The notes beneath the pieces were generated by a model. That model saw only the letters and a program-made list of their open reading frames with translations. It had not been told where the DNA came from and searched no databases. Below, piece by piece: positions 23,104 through 32,447 of a stretch of 32,447 nucleotides of DNA. Location of the stretch: the NCBI GenBank assembly GCA_030378005.1, contig JAUCGF010000137.1, positions 1 through 32,447 of the forward strand, in the 5' to 3' direction. The position numbers and the translations under genes are program-made. The number at the start of each line of letters is the position of its first letter. The stretch's first letter is position 1. The DNA is from Desulfococcaceae bacterium HSG9 (lineage in GTDB: Bacteria; Desulfobacterota; Desulfobacteria; Desulfobacterales; JAUCGF01).

Positions 23104-23142
23104 AGACTGTTGACTGAAGACTGTTGACTGAAGACTGTTGAC
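23101..23142. repeat. 14-bp tandem repeat at a gene junction
   Basis: Three exact units of TGAAGACTGTTGAC (23101-23142), with partial units on both sides. It covers the stop of the lipoprotein gene and lies in the gap between convergent genes. Confidence 0.85.
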
Positions 23143-23151
23143 TGAATCCGG

Positions 23152-25227
23152 TTATTCGATTGCCGGCAGACCGATTGTAACGCATGTCCCCTTGCCGGAT
23201 TCAGAATTAACACTAATAAAACCATTATGATTTTTTACAATACCATAAGCGGCCGCCATCCCCAGACCGCGTCCCTGAAACTTAGTTGTAAAAAAAGGCT
23301 CAAAAATACGCGCAACGGCTTCCTCATCCATACCGCTGCCATTGTCTTTAACGGTCAGGCAGGCATATTTTCCCGGCTTGACAGAATCATTTCCTTTTAA
23401 TTGTGACTGTTCAATGAATTTATCGGCGGTTTGCACCTGTATATATCCTTCTCCATCGATGGCTTCAAGAGCATTACTGATAACACCTGCAAACACCATT
23501 TGCATTTGGATAGCATCGGTTTCAACTAAAGGTAAATTTACCGCAAAATGGGTTTTAATACGAATATTCGGGTCAATACCCTTATAAAAAGCATCATTAA
23601 GTATATTGAAAATTAATTGATTTAATGACAAAGGTTTAACACGATATTTCCCGCCCTGTGCATAAGCCAATAACTGCGCGGTAAGTTGTCGCATACGCTC
23701 GGCCGAACCGGCAATCGCAGTGAGATACTTTTCCACAAGCGAAGTGTCAGCAGTACTCATTTGAATCAGTTCTAAATTTCCGGTAATGCCAAATAGCGCA
23801 TTATTAAACTGATGCGCGATACCTCCGGCCAATGTGCTGATTGCCTTGAGTTTTTGAACCTTCAGGCGCTCTGATTCATTTCGGCGTTTTTCAGTCACGT
23901 CAATGGAAATCATAGCGATTTGAACTACCCGGTTCTGATCATCAAAAAGTGGTGACCAGGTGTTATCATGCACGCTTCCGCGATGTTGAGATTCAAAATG
24001 AACGGGCTTTCCGGTTTGAATCAACCTATTTATCAAAGCGCGGGGGGATGGTGTGATACCAAGTGGGAACAGGCGAAAAACATCTGTTCCTATAAATTCA
24101 TCTGCTTTTTTTACGCTTCGTTCGGCCGCTACCTTGTTCAGCATTAATATTTTCCCCTGTGCGTTACAGAGGATAGCTGCTTCTGTGATGCCGTCTATAA
24201 AAGCGCGTGTTCGAGTCTCGCTCTTTTTGAGCGCTTCTTCATCACGTTTACGTTTAATGGCCAGCGCTACCTGATTGGATACGGCCGTAAGAATATCTAT
24301 ATCCCGCTTTGTATAACAATACGGATTTGAATAGCTTTGCACGGCCATCACCCCAATAACCTCATTGCGGATAATAAGCGGAGCACCTAACCAAATCTGA
24401 GGAACAGCACCTATAAGCCGATTCATTTCAGCGCGTTTCACTAAAGCCTCTTTATTTAGAAATAACGGTTTTTTTGAAAGAATCACGTCAGATGTCAAAG
24501 AATCAGAACTTGTCGCCATGAGCGGTTCAGGAGCAGATTGGTCAACCTGATCAATATAGTAGGGAAAAACCAGGATATTATTTTCCTTATCGTAAAGCGC
24601 AATGTAAAAATTGGTCGTATCTATAATATGGCTTAATGAAATACGGATAGAGGCATATAGCTCATCTAAATTGAATGTTGTGTTGACCGCATCGGCGATA
24701 TGAAACAGTGCCCGGTTAATCGCCTGAGCGTGTTTACGCTGCGTAATATCAATGCCAATAACCCACGAATTATCATCTGAGGCACTAAACGGTTGGGAAA
24801 TATTAGACCAAGCCACCGTGCGCTGAGTTCCGTCTTTACAGGTAATATCCATCTCCCAATCAGAAAAATGACTTCCGCGCTTCATCCATTCAGTACCAAG
24901 AGCGGAGCGATACCGCGGATTCGGATATAATTTGCCCAACGGATCAACCGCCAATTTCATTTCATCTACGCTGTAACCGGTTACTTTTTCACATTCCCTG
25001 TTCCAGAACACGATGCGGTTGTTTTTATCCAAAGCATTAAGCATCACAGGTATATTTTCTAAAGTTCTTTTGAGCGTTTTACATTTATTGCTTTCACGCT
25101 TTAGCAAATTTTCAGCTTGGACCAACAGAGCTGTTTTTTTTTCAACCAGCCTCTGTGATGCCTGAAAATTTTTCTCCAGTTTTTCATACTTGCGCTTCAA
25201 TTTTGAATAGGCGTTTTGATCAGTCAT
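23152..25227 (-). CDS. Soluble hybrid-sensor histidine kinase (PAS-GAF-PAS-HisKA-HATPase)
   Basis: This is a 691-aa cytoplasmic kinase with no TM segment. An N-terminal coiled coil (about 1-50) is followed by PAS (about 52-165), GAF (about 175-325), a second PAS (about 335-455), a HisKA segment with the phospho-acceptor His near 472 in LAGGIAHQFNN, and a HATPase domain. The latter has the N box (SNALEAI), G1 (DNGSGMD), F box (FEPFFTTK) and G2 (GRGLGMAAAYGIV). HQFNN in place of the usual HDFNN is a conservative variant. No receiver domain is attached. The receiver-only protein at 5058 is a candidate partner only by its presence in the window. It is convergent to the lipoprotein gene. The signal is unknown. 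Confidence 0.93.
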   Translation of the reverse strand: MTDQNAYSKLKRKYEKLEKNFQASQRLVEKKTALLVQAENLLKRESNKCKTLKRTLENIPVMLNALDKNNRIVFWNRECEKVTGYSVDEMKLAVDPLGKLYPNPRYRSALGTEWMKRGSHFSDWEMDITCKDGTQRTVAWSNISQPFSASDDNSWVIGIDITQRKHAQAINRALFHIADAVNTTFNLDELYASIRISLSHIIDTTNFYIALYDKENNILVFPYYIDQVDQSAPEPLMATSSDSLTSDVILSKKPLFLNKEALVKRAEMNRLIGAVPQIWLGAPLIIRNEVIGVMAVQSYSNPYCYTKRDIDILTAVSNQVALAIKRKRDEEALKKSETRTRAFIDGITEAAILCNAQGKILMLNKVAAERSVKKADEFIGTDVFRLFPLGITPSPRALINRLIQTGKPVHFESQHRGSVHDNTWSPLFDDQNRVVQIAMISIDVTEKRRNESERLKVQKLKAISTLAGGIAHQFNNALFGITGNLELIQMSTADTSLVEKYLTAIAGSAERMRQLTAQLLAYAQGGKYRVKPLSLNQLIFNILNDAFYKGIDPNIRIKTHFAVNLPLVETDAIQMQMVFAGVISNALEAIDGEGYIQVQTADKFIEQSQLKGNDSVKPGKYACLTVKDNGSGMDEEAVARIFEPFFTTKFQGRGLGMAAAYGIVKNHNGFISVNSESGKGTCVTIGLPAIE

Positions 25228-25249
25228 TTTTTTCCGGTAAAATTCGCAA

Positions 25250-25837
25250 TTATTTTTTATAGGCCCTATAAAAACGGATCACTTTCTTAACATAGTTGCG
25301 CGTTTCCGTATATGGAGGAATTCCTTTGTAATGATCAACCGCGTTGGGGCCGGCATTGTAAGCGGCCAGCGCCAGTTTCACTTTGCCATTGAAGTAGCGC
25401 AATTGTTTTTTAAAAAACTGCGTGCCTCCCATAATATTTTCCCAGGGGTCGAACGGGTCGCTGATTCGTAGAAGCCTCACATTTTCCGGCATAAGCTGCA
25501 TCAAACCCAAAGCGCCTTTTTTAGACACCGCCCGGTGATTAAAACCCGATTCTGCCCGAATGATGGCCTTTATCAAGGGAAAAGAAACTCCATAGTTCTG
25601 TGATGCCATGGTGATAATATTATCGTACTTTTTATTATTGTAGGCGCGCCATGCCGTCGGACGTCTTCTTGAGCGAGATTCTCCTATATAAGGTTTGTAA
25701 TTAGACGACGTTGGCACATTGGTAAAATGACGCACGCCATTTTTGTCAGTATAGAAGTAGATACCCGCATGAAGCGGTTCGACGATGCTCAACATCACCA
25801 CAATAAAAGATAAAAACGACGCTATAACTTTTTGCAT
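25250..25837 (-). CDS. Lytic transglycosylase with SLT domain and N-terminal DUF4124-like region
   Basis: This is a 195-aa exported enzyme. The frame is open up to 25948, but the upstream part overlaps the end of the next gene. The ATG at 25837 begins a clear signal peptide (MQKVIASFLSFIVVMLSIVEPLHA), so I chose it. Residues 25-45 (GIYFYTDKNGVRHFTNVP) form a DUF4124-like module common in front of SLT domains. The SLT domain has the catalytic Glu96 in IIRAESGFNHRAVSKKGALGLMQLMP and the later ALAAYNAGPNAV. It cleaves peptidoglycan in the periplasm. It lies 22 bp after the kinase on the same strand and 64 bp from the large gene upstream. Confidence 0.92.
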   Translation of the reverse strand: MQKVIASFLSFIVVMLSIVEPLHAGIYFYTDKNGVRHFTNVPTSSNYKPYIGESRSRRRPTAWRAYNNKKYDNIITMASQNYGVSFPLIKAIIRAESGFNHRAVSKKGALGLMQLMPENVRLLRISDPFDPWENIMGGTQFFKKQLRYFNGKVKLALAAYNAGPNAVDHYKGIPPYTETRNYVKKVIRFYRAYKK

Positions 25838-25901
25838 AATGATAAAATTCAAGTTACAAGTTACAGTATTCAACAATCGGCATTCAAAATTCAACATTCC
25901 C

Positions 25902-28900
25902 CTATCTCTGAGGCGGCGGCGTTTCCCGAATCTCCGCGCCATGCTCATCGCTTAACACCAAAATAGCGAAACGGCCGACATTATCTAAGGCATCGGTGCT
26001 TAAAGAAACATAGTCGAACCGGCCGCGCCAGTCGGTGTAGCCATCTTTATAGAATTGCACCGCACCGTTTTTCATCTCCGCATACACTTTCACATATACG
26101 CCGGCAAGCGGTTTATCCGTTTCTTCATGGCTCACTTTAAGATGGCCGTAATTCCTGATGATACGGCTATCAAGTGAATTGGCGAAATATGCCTGTGCTT
26201 TTTTGATGCCGCCAGCGGAAATTTCAACCATCAGGTTGCTGTTTTTATACTTTGAAGGCAGATCAAACGTCAGACGACATTGGGAATCATCTTTTCCGCA
26301 TTCGTGCAAGTCAATTGTCTGAGTCATATTGGGCCGGATAAATGCAAAGCGTTCCTGATGTTTCTTAACAAACGGATTTTTGGAAAACAACAGTTCTATA
26401 TCCATAGGATAATAGTTCACCAGGCACTTTTTCAGATTTTGCCAGGTTAATGTCACCAGGCGGGCTTCGATTTTAAAATCCAGCGAGGCCGCTGTATCCG
26501 CCAGCAGAGTTTGGGCTTCATCGCGGTCTTTTTTATCTACCGCTTTGGCTTTGCGTCCCTCGATTTCATCTATTTGAACGCTGATTTGCTGAAAGCGTTT
26601 TCGCCAGCGTATCACCGGATAATCCGCATAACGCGCCGCTATTGCGCGAGCATCGTCCAACTCGGGAGTATAAAACCCCAGATACGCCTGCATGTAATCA
26701 TACTGCACACGCGAAACTGACTGAGCGGGATCGATACGTTTGAAAAATTCGGTCGCTTCTTTCACCCGATCTTGCAACAACAGATAATAGCTGGCCGCTG
26801 TCAGATCATCATTATTCAGACGGGGGCGATAACTGAGCAAGGTTAAAAACTGATGGTATTGGTCGTAAAATCGGTCATTTAAAATTTTGCGCTGCTTGCC
26901 TAACAGATGCGTCCGGGCGTTGATCAACGGTTTGTATTCCAAATGCTGATACGTGCGCCGTGCTACCGGGTCCAGGGTTAATAGCGGCGTGTCAATATAC
27001 AGGCCGCAGCGTTTGGCGTATTCGGTGTGTTTAAGAAACGTCGGAATGCGCTCCGTCAGTTGATGATAAATGCTGTAGGCCCAAAGCGTACCATTATAAT
27101 AATGTCTTTTTTGCAACAACGCAAGAACGTCTTCACAAAAACGACTATCGCGCATACGGAAAGCGATTTTGTTCAAATCAGTGCGGTTTAAATTTTCAGA
27201 GCGCAAATACGCCAATACATCCGCGTTGCTGCCATTTTGAGAAATATACTCCCAAGACTGTTCATCCAAACGGCTGAATTGAACGACAACGTTTAATTCC
27301 GATGGTGCGGCCGCGGTGATAAAAGCGCCATTGCGCGATGTTTGCACCGGATAATGCGGAAACGTCCCCACTTTCGGAAAATAGAAATAGTATTCCGATG
27401 TCTGAGTCGCATAAGGCTCCATATTTAAGGCGATGCTGCGTGTGTAAAATCCTTTTTTGAGTGGCAGCGCTCCCTGGGGGATTTGTAAAAGCACTTCCAG
27501 TTTGCGGCGCGCGGAAGAGGGGTTGCTGAACACCGTCCGGCATGCGTAAGCTCGGTTAATTAAAAATTCATCTTTGATATATTTATCGGCACGTTCAGCG
27601 CCATCATAACGATAGCGGTCAGCCGGATCAAAATAGTGCTGGCTGACTGATAACGGTAATTTTTCAAGAGCCTCGGATGCGGGCCGAATCTCTTTATAAA
27701 AAGCAAGCAGCGGACTTCCCGCTTTCAGCACAAAAGCGCCGTCTTTACTATGAGTTGAGTGTTTCTGCGCTTTAAACGGCAAATCCGAAACTGCCAGTGC
27801 CATCATCATTTCAGCAAAATTATCAGTAGCATAAACAATATTCGGAGAATAAAAGGGCTGATTCGGATCGCTGTCGGCATAATCACGCCAAAAAGCGTTC
27901 ACCGTGATAAATTCAGCATTTTGGTTTTCAACAGGTGTTTTATAGTAATTATTCTCGGCCCATTCACGGGTTTTATCTAATTGGCGGAAAAACGGACGGC
28001 TTGCTTCTCGTTTCTTGCGACGGGCGGGAGCGAAGAATTGATTCTTACCAGCCGTTTTACGTACGCTCCTCCTGGCTGCCAGGGCAGCCGGTTTGGTCTT
28101 CATACTTAACACAGCGATTTTCTCTTCAGCCGGTTCCGCTTCCAATTCCAATGCGTCGAATGCCAAATCTTCCAACGAAGCTTCGGCCATTGGTTCCGCT
28201 ACACTGCGGGAACTGCCAGCTACTACGGCACCTTCATCCAGTTCCATTAGTAACTCTTGCTCATCCGTTTCCAAAGCACGCCCTTTTAAAGCGGTGCCAA
28301 ACAAAAAATTATCTAATTCAATATCCGGCGGAATCAAATCATAGCGGTCTTTTACATAGCCGTTGATTTGCTCGCGATCACCGGGGCCACGCCGAGTCAG
28401 AAGAATTTTTTCAACAATATTAAGACGTTCAAATTCCCACGGCTCCAAATAAGCGGTCAGGTCATCTCCTAAAAGCCAGCGATCTAAAAAGGTAGGGTCC
28501 TTTTTGTTTTTTAAATAGGGCAAAATCACGCGATCAAAAAAGGCGCGGTCTTTATGAAAAAGGAAGAAGTTAAGTTCATGGCAGGCATATTTAGAATACT
28601 TGGTTTCCTTCTCGTCCAGTTCCATTTCGGGCCAGCGTAAAATAAACGCAAATTTCTTCAACGTCACATCATCGCTCAAGGTGAACAGGAGTTGATAAAT
28701 TCGTTCCAGGGTGTCATAAATTTTAAATGCCGAAGTGCCGGCATCAGCCAACCGGAATGTTTCTCCAGAAGGTAAGGCCAGCATCTTTTTTTGTTCGGTT
28801 AGATGAACCACCGGGTCAGATGTTTGTCGCAGTCGTAAATCTTGTGTTATAACGGGCGTTTCCGGAAGTAAAAACTCACGATAAACCGTATTGAACGGGT

Positions 28901-31900
28901 CAGCAGCCAACACAAGAAGTTGTGAATACCCATCAAGTTGTTTGCGGTCAATGGTGATAACCCCTTTTTCATCGGGCTTGAGGTTGAAAAGCACCTTGGA
29001 TGACTGGGCCAAAAAATCAAAACTTGTTTTGGAGTTTCGTTGTGGCGAAAAGGCTTTCCCTTTGCGGCCGGCTCGTTTTAAAGGTTGCGACTGCGGTCTT
29101 TGATGTTGCCGCGCTTCACCTTTTTGAGCATGGTCTAATTCTGTTGCGGTTGTTCGTAAACTCCAGGGATTGAGCAGCAGCTCAGGACGTTTCAGCATGT
29201 TGCCTGGCAGTTTGGCGGCGTAATGACGGTCAAGTATATAACGGTATTCATCACCGATATCGCGTCCGGCAATATAATGGGAGACTGCCTGACTGCGCTT
29301 TAGCAAAAACAGTTCGGGATGGTCAGCGTAAACCAGATTAAAAAAGGGATGATAGGACGGCATAAAACGCACGGCCATGACATGCAGCCTGGCATAAGAG
29401 GAGGTATTGCCTAAGTACACCTGAATCGCCGACGGCGTCTGCTCAATCGAACGAATCGTGAGCGGTTGCGCATCAGTGTGTTCCAAAATACGGTGATCAG
29501 ACAGCACAATTCCGTCATCAATAGCGCCATCGGTGAGCCGCAGTTTTATTTTCATGCGGCTTTTTTTAAGAAACAGTTCATAGTCGCCGGCCTCAAGTCC
29601 ACTAATTTCCAAAAATCCGTCCAGATTGTTGACCTTGTCCGTATGATCGGCCAAATACGTTGTGCCTCTTTTTTCTAACAGAGTATAGTTTTTCAGGGTG
29701 TGGCCGGTTTCAGTTTCAAGATATGGAATTCGGATAACAGCTCCGGTGTGCTGGTGCATCGCTGTAGGATATTGACATAAATCACGGCTTAAGTGCCAAA
29801 AACGGGAAGCATCCTGAGGCATAATCGCTTTGATATGCTGAATCTGTGCCAATTGCCCCAATTGAATCAGCCCCTGCGCATCGGTTTGCAGCGTAACTGT
29901 GACAGGTTTGCGAAAATAGCGATGTTTCATTTCAACTTTGATCGGTATGAGTGCACGCGGTTCCCCATTTTTGCCCTGCAAGGCCAGCCCGTAGCCTTTT
30001 GCCGAATGGCTTAAATAGAGGTCTTGGGTTGCCAGGGTTGTATTTATCCCGTTTAGTTTGAAAAGAGTATCTGCGCTCAAATCTTCGGTCTTGTTGCGGC
30101 TGATATTACGAATCCGCGCTTTTAAGATGAAACGAAGCGACGCCAGATTATCAGGAACTTTAAACTCATACACAGCCTCACGCGCTTCATTCAGTTCAAA
30201 ATCGCTGACTTCGGTTGTGGCGGCAACGCCTTCAATATCATTTGATTCAATCGTCAGACGCACATTTTCCAAAAGTTCAAGGCTGATCGGATAGCTGTTG
30301 AGCATCAAAACCGGTCTTACAATCACTTGCGCCATGGCATTTTGCAAAAGCGCCTCACGGTCAACATGGAAGCCGGCGGTCAATCGGTAGGTTTCGGCCT
30401 GATGATCAAATTGCGCCAACGAACAGAACGCACCTTCTTTTAGAATGATTGCGCGGCGTCCGGGCTTGTTGGTGAACGGAATCGTGATCACACCGGAATC
30501 ATCCGGTTTGTATTCCCGTCCGGCCATCCAGAGCGACGCCAGGGGACGCCGATGATTGCGTTCATCCCGAATAATAAATTCATGCCCGGCGGTTCCAATT
30601 CGGTCTGTGGCGTATAACTGGCCTTTGCGAATCACCGCCCGACTGCTTTTGCCGGAACCGATAAATTCCACCACAAAAACGCCTGGCCGGTCGATTTGTG
30701 ATAAATCAAACTGTCGCCGCACCCGTCGCAATGGCGGCTCGTTGTATGTAAACACCTGTTCCCAAGTGCTTGTGAGGCCATCCAGATCAATGGCCGCATC
30801 CACTTCTTTGCCAATATCCCGATAATAGTTAAAGGTGTTGATTTCAAAAATTTTGACAATCAGTTTTTTGATATTTTTCACATCAAGATGCAGCGTAACC
30901 GGATCGTTGACATTAAAAAATTTACGATTGTCCGCTATAGGCGCAAATTCCAGATCGATGCGCTCCTTGAGCGCCTCATGTCGGTCGGGCGGCATCATGG
31001 AATACCATTGTTCCATATCACCCAGCCCATTCACAATCTTGGTTTCGGAAAACAGTTCCTTGAGATAATTGTCTTTAATATAAGGTGTGTAACGGCTGTA
31101 ATCCTTGGCATCTGCAAAATCACGCATCAGATAATCCCGCACCAGCGCTTCATCAGTGAAAATGGCTGGTAAACGGGTGAGCGAAGCAAAATCGGTGTTT
31201 ATATCGGCGAATTCATTTCGACGAAAGGTATTTTTTTTAAGATAAGCCGGTTCGATATAAGCAACGTTGCGCGGCAAGCGCAGATAGCTCATAAACAGGT
31301 CATAGTCATATTTGTTCTGACGCCGGTTCATATCCAGAATTTGATAAAGAATGTTTGCCTTTAATGAATTGTGCGCCGGAGCCAGTTTGCGGACAAATGT
31401 CCATAAACGCTCAAGAAAGGCTTTTTTTTCTTCCATATCAAATTTAATATCAATATCATCGGAAGGTGCCAATTTAGCGATATACGCATTGACAAAATGG
31501 GAGTTGTCGATCAATTCCGGTTTCTGTCGCAGACAATAATCCAATTGCGAACGCAGCATGAGCGCATGAATCGGCAACGAACCGAACGCGCCGCTATGCT
31601 TGGCATTGAGTTCATCGATCACCAATTGCGCCAAGTCAGGATAGTCAGGGCGTTGCAAGCGTTTGAGCAAATCACGGCGACGTTTGGGATTTAACTTATC
31701 CGGAGGAATCATCTCCAGCCCTTGATCCTCAATAGCCCTGAGATTCTGATACTGTTTCAACGCTTTTCCCATAAGATGCACTGTATCAATCCGTTTGGGG
31801 TCAAGTGTTGTCGGATATTTGACTTCACGTTCAGCCGACGCTTTGCGGTGATCAAAGCGCAAATGCAACTCCTTTTTTATGTATTTTAATGCTTGGCTCG

Positions 31901-32201
31901 GATTCAGTTCATATTCCAGCAGCGCTTGCCGGTTGATAATTTCCTTAACACGCGCCGTATAACCTTCCCGTTTAATCCATCGCGCCAAAAGGGTTTCCAC
32001 CTGTTTGAAATCACCGGTGTGTTGAGCGTGCAAACAGTGATAATAATAGTAGTCACTTGTTCCCGGAATAAGTTGCCGCAACGCTTCCGAACGATCTTCA
32101 GCTAAACTGAAATCTTCAATAAAACTGATTTCACGGGCTTCGACCATTGTAATCATAAAAAATACTGCTGTTACAAGGATGATAAGCAGATTAAGTTTCA
32201 T
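25902..32201 (-). CDS. Giant exported protein, alpha-2-macroglobulin-like, no thioester motif
   Basis: The frame runs from 32261, but the ATG at 32201 follows AAAGGAGG and begins a Sec signal peptide (MKLNLLIILVTAVFFMITMVEA), giving 2,099 aa. The N-terminal 400 residues look helical. At about residues 428-460, NVNDPVTLHLDVKNIKKLIVKI resembles a macroglobulin domain, followed by many beta-rich segments. A low-complexity acidic-then-basic stretch lies at about 1315-1405, ahead of FRQLDKTREWAENNYY. The C-terminus (VSHEETDKPLAGVYVKVYAEM) is Ig-like. I searched for a CxEQ thioester and see none, and the signal peptide lacks a lipobox. Bacterial macroglobulins are thought to trap proteases, but without a thioester another periplasmic role is equally possible. 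PbpC, a frequent partner, is absent. No lesion is visible. Confidence 0.6.
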   Translation of the reverse strand: MKLNLLIILVTAVFFMITMVEAREISFIEDFSLAEDRSEALRQLIPGTSDYYYYHCLHAQHTGDFKQVETLLARWIKREGYTARVKEIINRQALLEYELNPSQALKYIKKELHLRFDHRKASAEREVKYPTTLDPKRIDTVHLMGKALKQYQNLRAIEDQGLEMIPPDKLNPKRRRDLLKRLQRPDYPDLAQLVIDELNAKHSGAFGSLPIHALMLRSQLDYCLRQKPELIDNSHFVNAYIAKLAPSDDIDIKFDMEEKKAFLERLWTFVRKLAPAHNSLKANILYQILDMNRRQNKYDYDLFMSYLRLPRNVAYIEPAYLKKNTFRRNEFADINTDFASLTRLPAIFTDEALVRDYLMRDFADAKDYSRYTPYIKDNYLKELFSETKIVNGLGDMEQWYSMMPPDRHEALKERIDLEFAPIADNRKFFNVNDPVTLHLDVKNIKKLIVKIFEINTFNYYRDIGKEVDAAIDLDGLTSTWEQVFTYNEPPLRRVRRQFDLSQIDRPGVFVVEFIGSGKSSRAVIRKGQLYATDRIGTAGHEFIIRDERNHRRPLASLWMAGREYKPDDSGVITIPFTNKPGRRAIILKEGAFCSLAQFDHQAETYRLTAGFHVDREALLQNAMAQVIVRPVLMLNSYPISLELLENVRLTIESNDIEGVAATTEVSDFELNEAREAVYEFKVPDNLASLRFILKARIRNISRNKTEDLSADTLFKLNGINTTLATQDLYLSHSAKGYGLALQGKNGEPRALIPIKVEMKHRYFRKPVTVTLQTDAQGLIQLGQLAQIQHIKAIMPQDASRFWHLSRDLCQYPTAMHQHTGAVIRIPYLETETGHTLKNYTLLEKRGTTYLADHTDKVNNLDGFLEISGLEAGDYELFLKKSRMKIKLRLTDGAIDDGIVLSDHRILEHTDAQPLTIRSIEQTPSAIQVYLGNTSSYARLHVMAVRFMPSYHPFFNLVYADHPELFLLKRSQAVSHYIAGRDIGDEYRYILDRHYAAKLPGNMLKRPELLLNPWSLRTTATELDHAQKGEARQHQRPQSQPLKRAGRKGKAFSPQRNSKTSFDFLAQSSKVLFNLKPDEKGVITIDRKQLDGYSQLLVLAADPFNTVYREFLLPETPVITQDLRLRQTSDPVVHLTEQKKMLALPSGETFRLADAGTSAFKIYDTLERIYQLLFTLSDDVTLKKFAFILRWPEMELDEKETKYSKYACHELNFFLFHKDRAFFDRVILPYLKNKKDPTFLDRWLLGDDLTAYLEPWEFERLNIVEKILLTRRGPGDREQINGYVKDRYDLIPPDIELDNFLFGTALKGRALETDEQELLMELDEGAVVAGSSRSVAEPMAEASLEDLAFDALELEAEPAEEKIAVLSMKTKPAALAARRSVRKTAGKNQFFAPARRKKREASRPFFRQLDKTREWAENNYYKTPVENQNAEFITVNAFWRDYADSDPNQPFYSPNIVYATDNFAEMMMALAVSDLPFKAQKHSTHSKDGAFVLKAGSPLLAFYKEIRPASEALEKLPLSVSQHYFDPADRYRYDGAERADKYIKDEFLINRAYACRTVFSNPSSARRKLEVLLQIPQGALPLKKGFYTRSIALNMEPYATQTSEYYFYFPKVGTFPHYPVQTSRNGAFITAAAPSELNVVVQFSRLDEQSWEYISQNGSNADVLAYLRSENLNRTDLNKIAFRMRDSRFCEDVLALLQKRHYYNGTLWAYSIYHQLTERIPTFLKHTEYAKRCGLYIDTPLLTLDPVARRTYQHLEYKPLINARTHLLGKQRKILNDRFYDQYHQFLTLLSYRPRLNNDDLTAASYYLLLQDRVKEATEFFKRIDPAQSVSRVQYDYMQAYLGFYTPELDDARAIAARYADYPVIRWRKRFQQISVQIDEIEGRKAKAVDKKDRDEAQTLLADTAASLDFKIEARLVTLTWQNLKKCLVNYYPMDIELLFSKNPFVKKHQERFAFIRPNMTQTIDLHECGKDDSQCRLTFDLPSKYKNSNLMVEISAGGIKKAQAYFANSLDSRIIRNYGHLKVSHEETDKPLAGVYVKVYAEMKNGAVQFYKDGYTDWRGRFDYVSLSTDALDNVGRFAILVLSDEHGAEIRETPPPQR

Positions 32202-32259
32202 AAGGCCTCCTTTAACATTAATTTCAGAAAACTGCTTCAGGTTGCTGAGAGTTGTCAGC

Positions 32260-32284
32260 AAAAGTTGTGAATTTTACAACTTTT
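32260..32284. promoter_or_regulatory. Palindrome upstream of the giant gene
   Basis: AAAAGTTGT and ACAACTTTT are exact inverted arms around a 7-bp spacer, 59 bp before the start at 32201. It could be an operator or a hairpin in the leader. A shorter GTTGCTGAGAGTTGTCAGCA element lies beside it. Nothing else recognisable is seen to the end of the window. Confidence 0.35.
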
Positions 32285-32447
32285 AGTTTGCATTATATAT
32301 TTATGGTCAGATATAATCAAGCAAAGAATTAAAGAAGCTGGTCAAATCAAGAAAAATTGAAGCCTTAAACCCGTTGAATCCCATTGGACAAAGATCAAAT
32401 GAATGCTTTTGGCATTGTTTGCATACATCCAAAAGAAAAATTTTCCA

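Noticed and set aside
27935..28366. Long plus-strand frames antisense to the giant gene
   Set aside because: They mirror its low-complexity acidic/basic segment and have no start signals of their own.

Overview
The window looks like a chromosomal segment of a Gram-negative anaerobe, most likely a sulfate-reducing Desulfobacterota (Desulfobacterales-like). This is inferred from the gene types: molybdenum-cofactor genes, a short MoaE-like protein, a rubredoxin with a CX4C metal site, a sigma-54 regulator, MltA, and a lipoprotein and lytic transglycosylase that imply an outer membrane. No rRNA, tRNA or CRISPR array was recognised. The spacers are unusually rich in palindromic repeats and MITE-like elements.

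Layout. 1-1340: the tail of a truncated two-TM sensor/chemoreceptor fragment, then a repeat field (two copies of a palindromic element, four short hairpins, one 234-bp inverted-repeat element). 1341-3034: molybdenum-cofactor genes mobA, moaE-like and moaC; mobA starts at a TTG inside a heptanucleotide repeat array. 3197-10163: a small membrane protein, MltA, a receiver-only response regulator, a tandem Usp protein, a cytidylate-kinase-like protein, metK and ahcY (SAM synthesis and SAH recycling). 10164-11509: a small Cys-rich protein and a dense repeat region with nested insertions.

11510-18491 is a visibly AT-richer, minus-strand accessory island. In transcription order it holds the remnant of a DNA methyltransferase, an 874-aa protein built from transcription-machinery-like domains, a 63-aa protein, a DndD-like SMC/Rad50-type ATPase, and a DndE-like/HerA-like ATPase. 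It resembles a relative of the Dnd (phosphorothioation) systems, but no DndC sulfurtransferase or DndB is present. The methyltransferase and HerA genes each carry an in-frame TGA, and the HerA gene also appears to have lost its start codon (TAATG to TAATT). The island is bracketed by inverted copies of a ~102-bp repeat at 11300-11401 and 18511-18613. I read it as a decaying or partly inactivated DNA-modification/defence locus of unusual composition.

18697-25227: a frameshifted MFS transporter, a rubredoxin and a sigma-54-dependent PAS regulator that share a duplicated ~86-bp upstream sequence, a LolB-like lipoprotein, and a soluble PAS-GAF-PAS histidine kinase. 25250-32201: a lytic transglycosylase and a giant exported protein (~2,100 aa) resembling alpha-2-macroglobulin, without a thioester motif.
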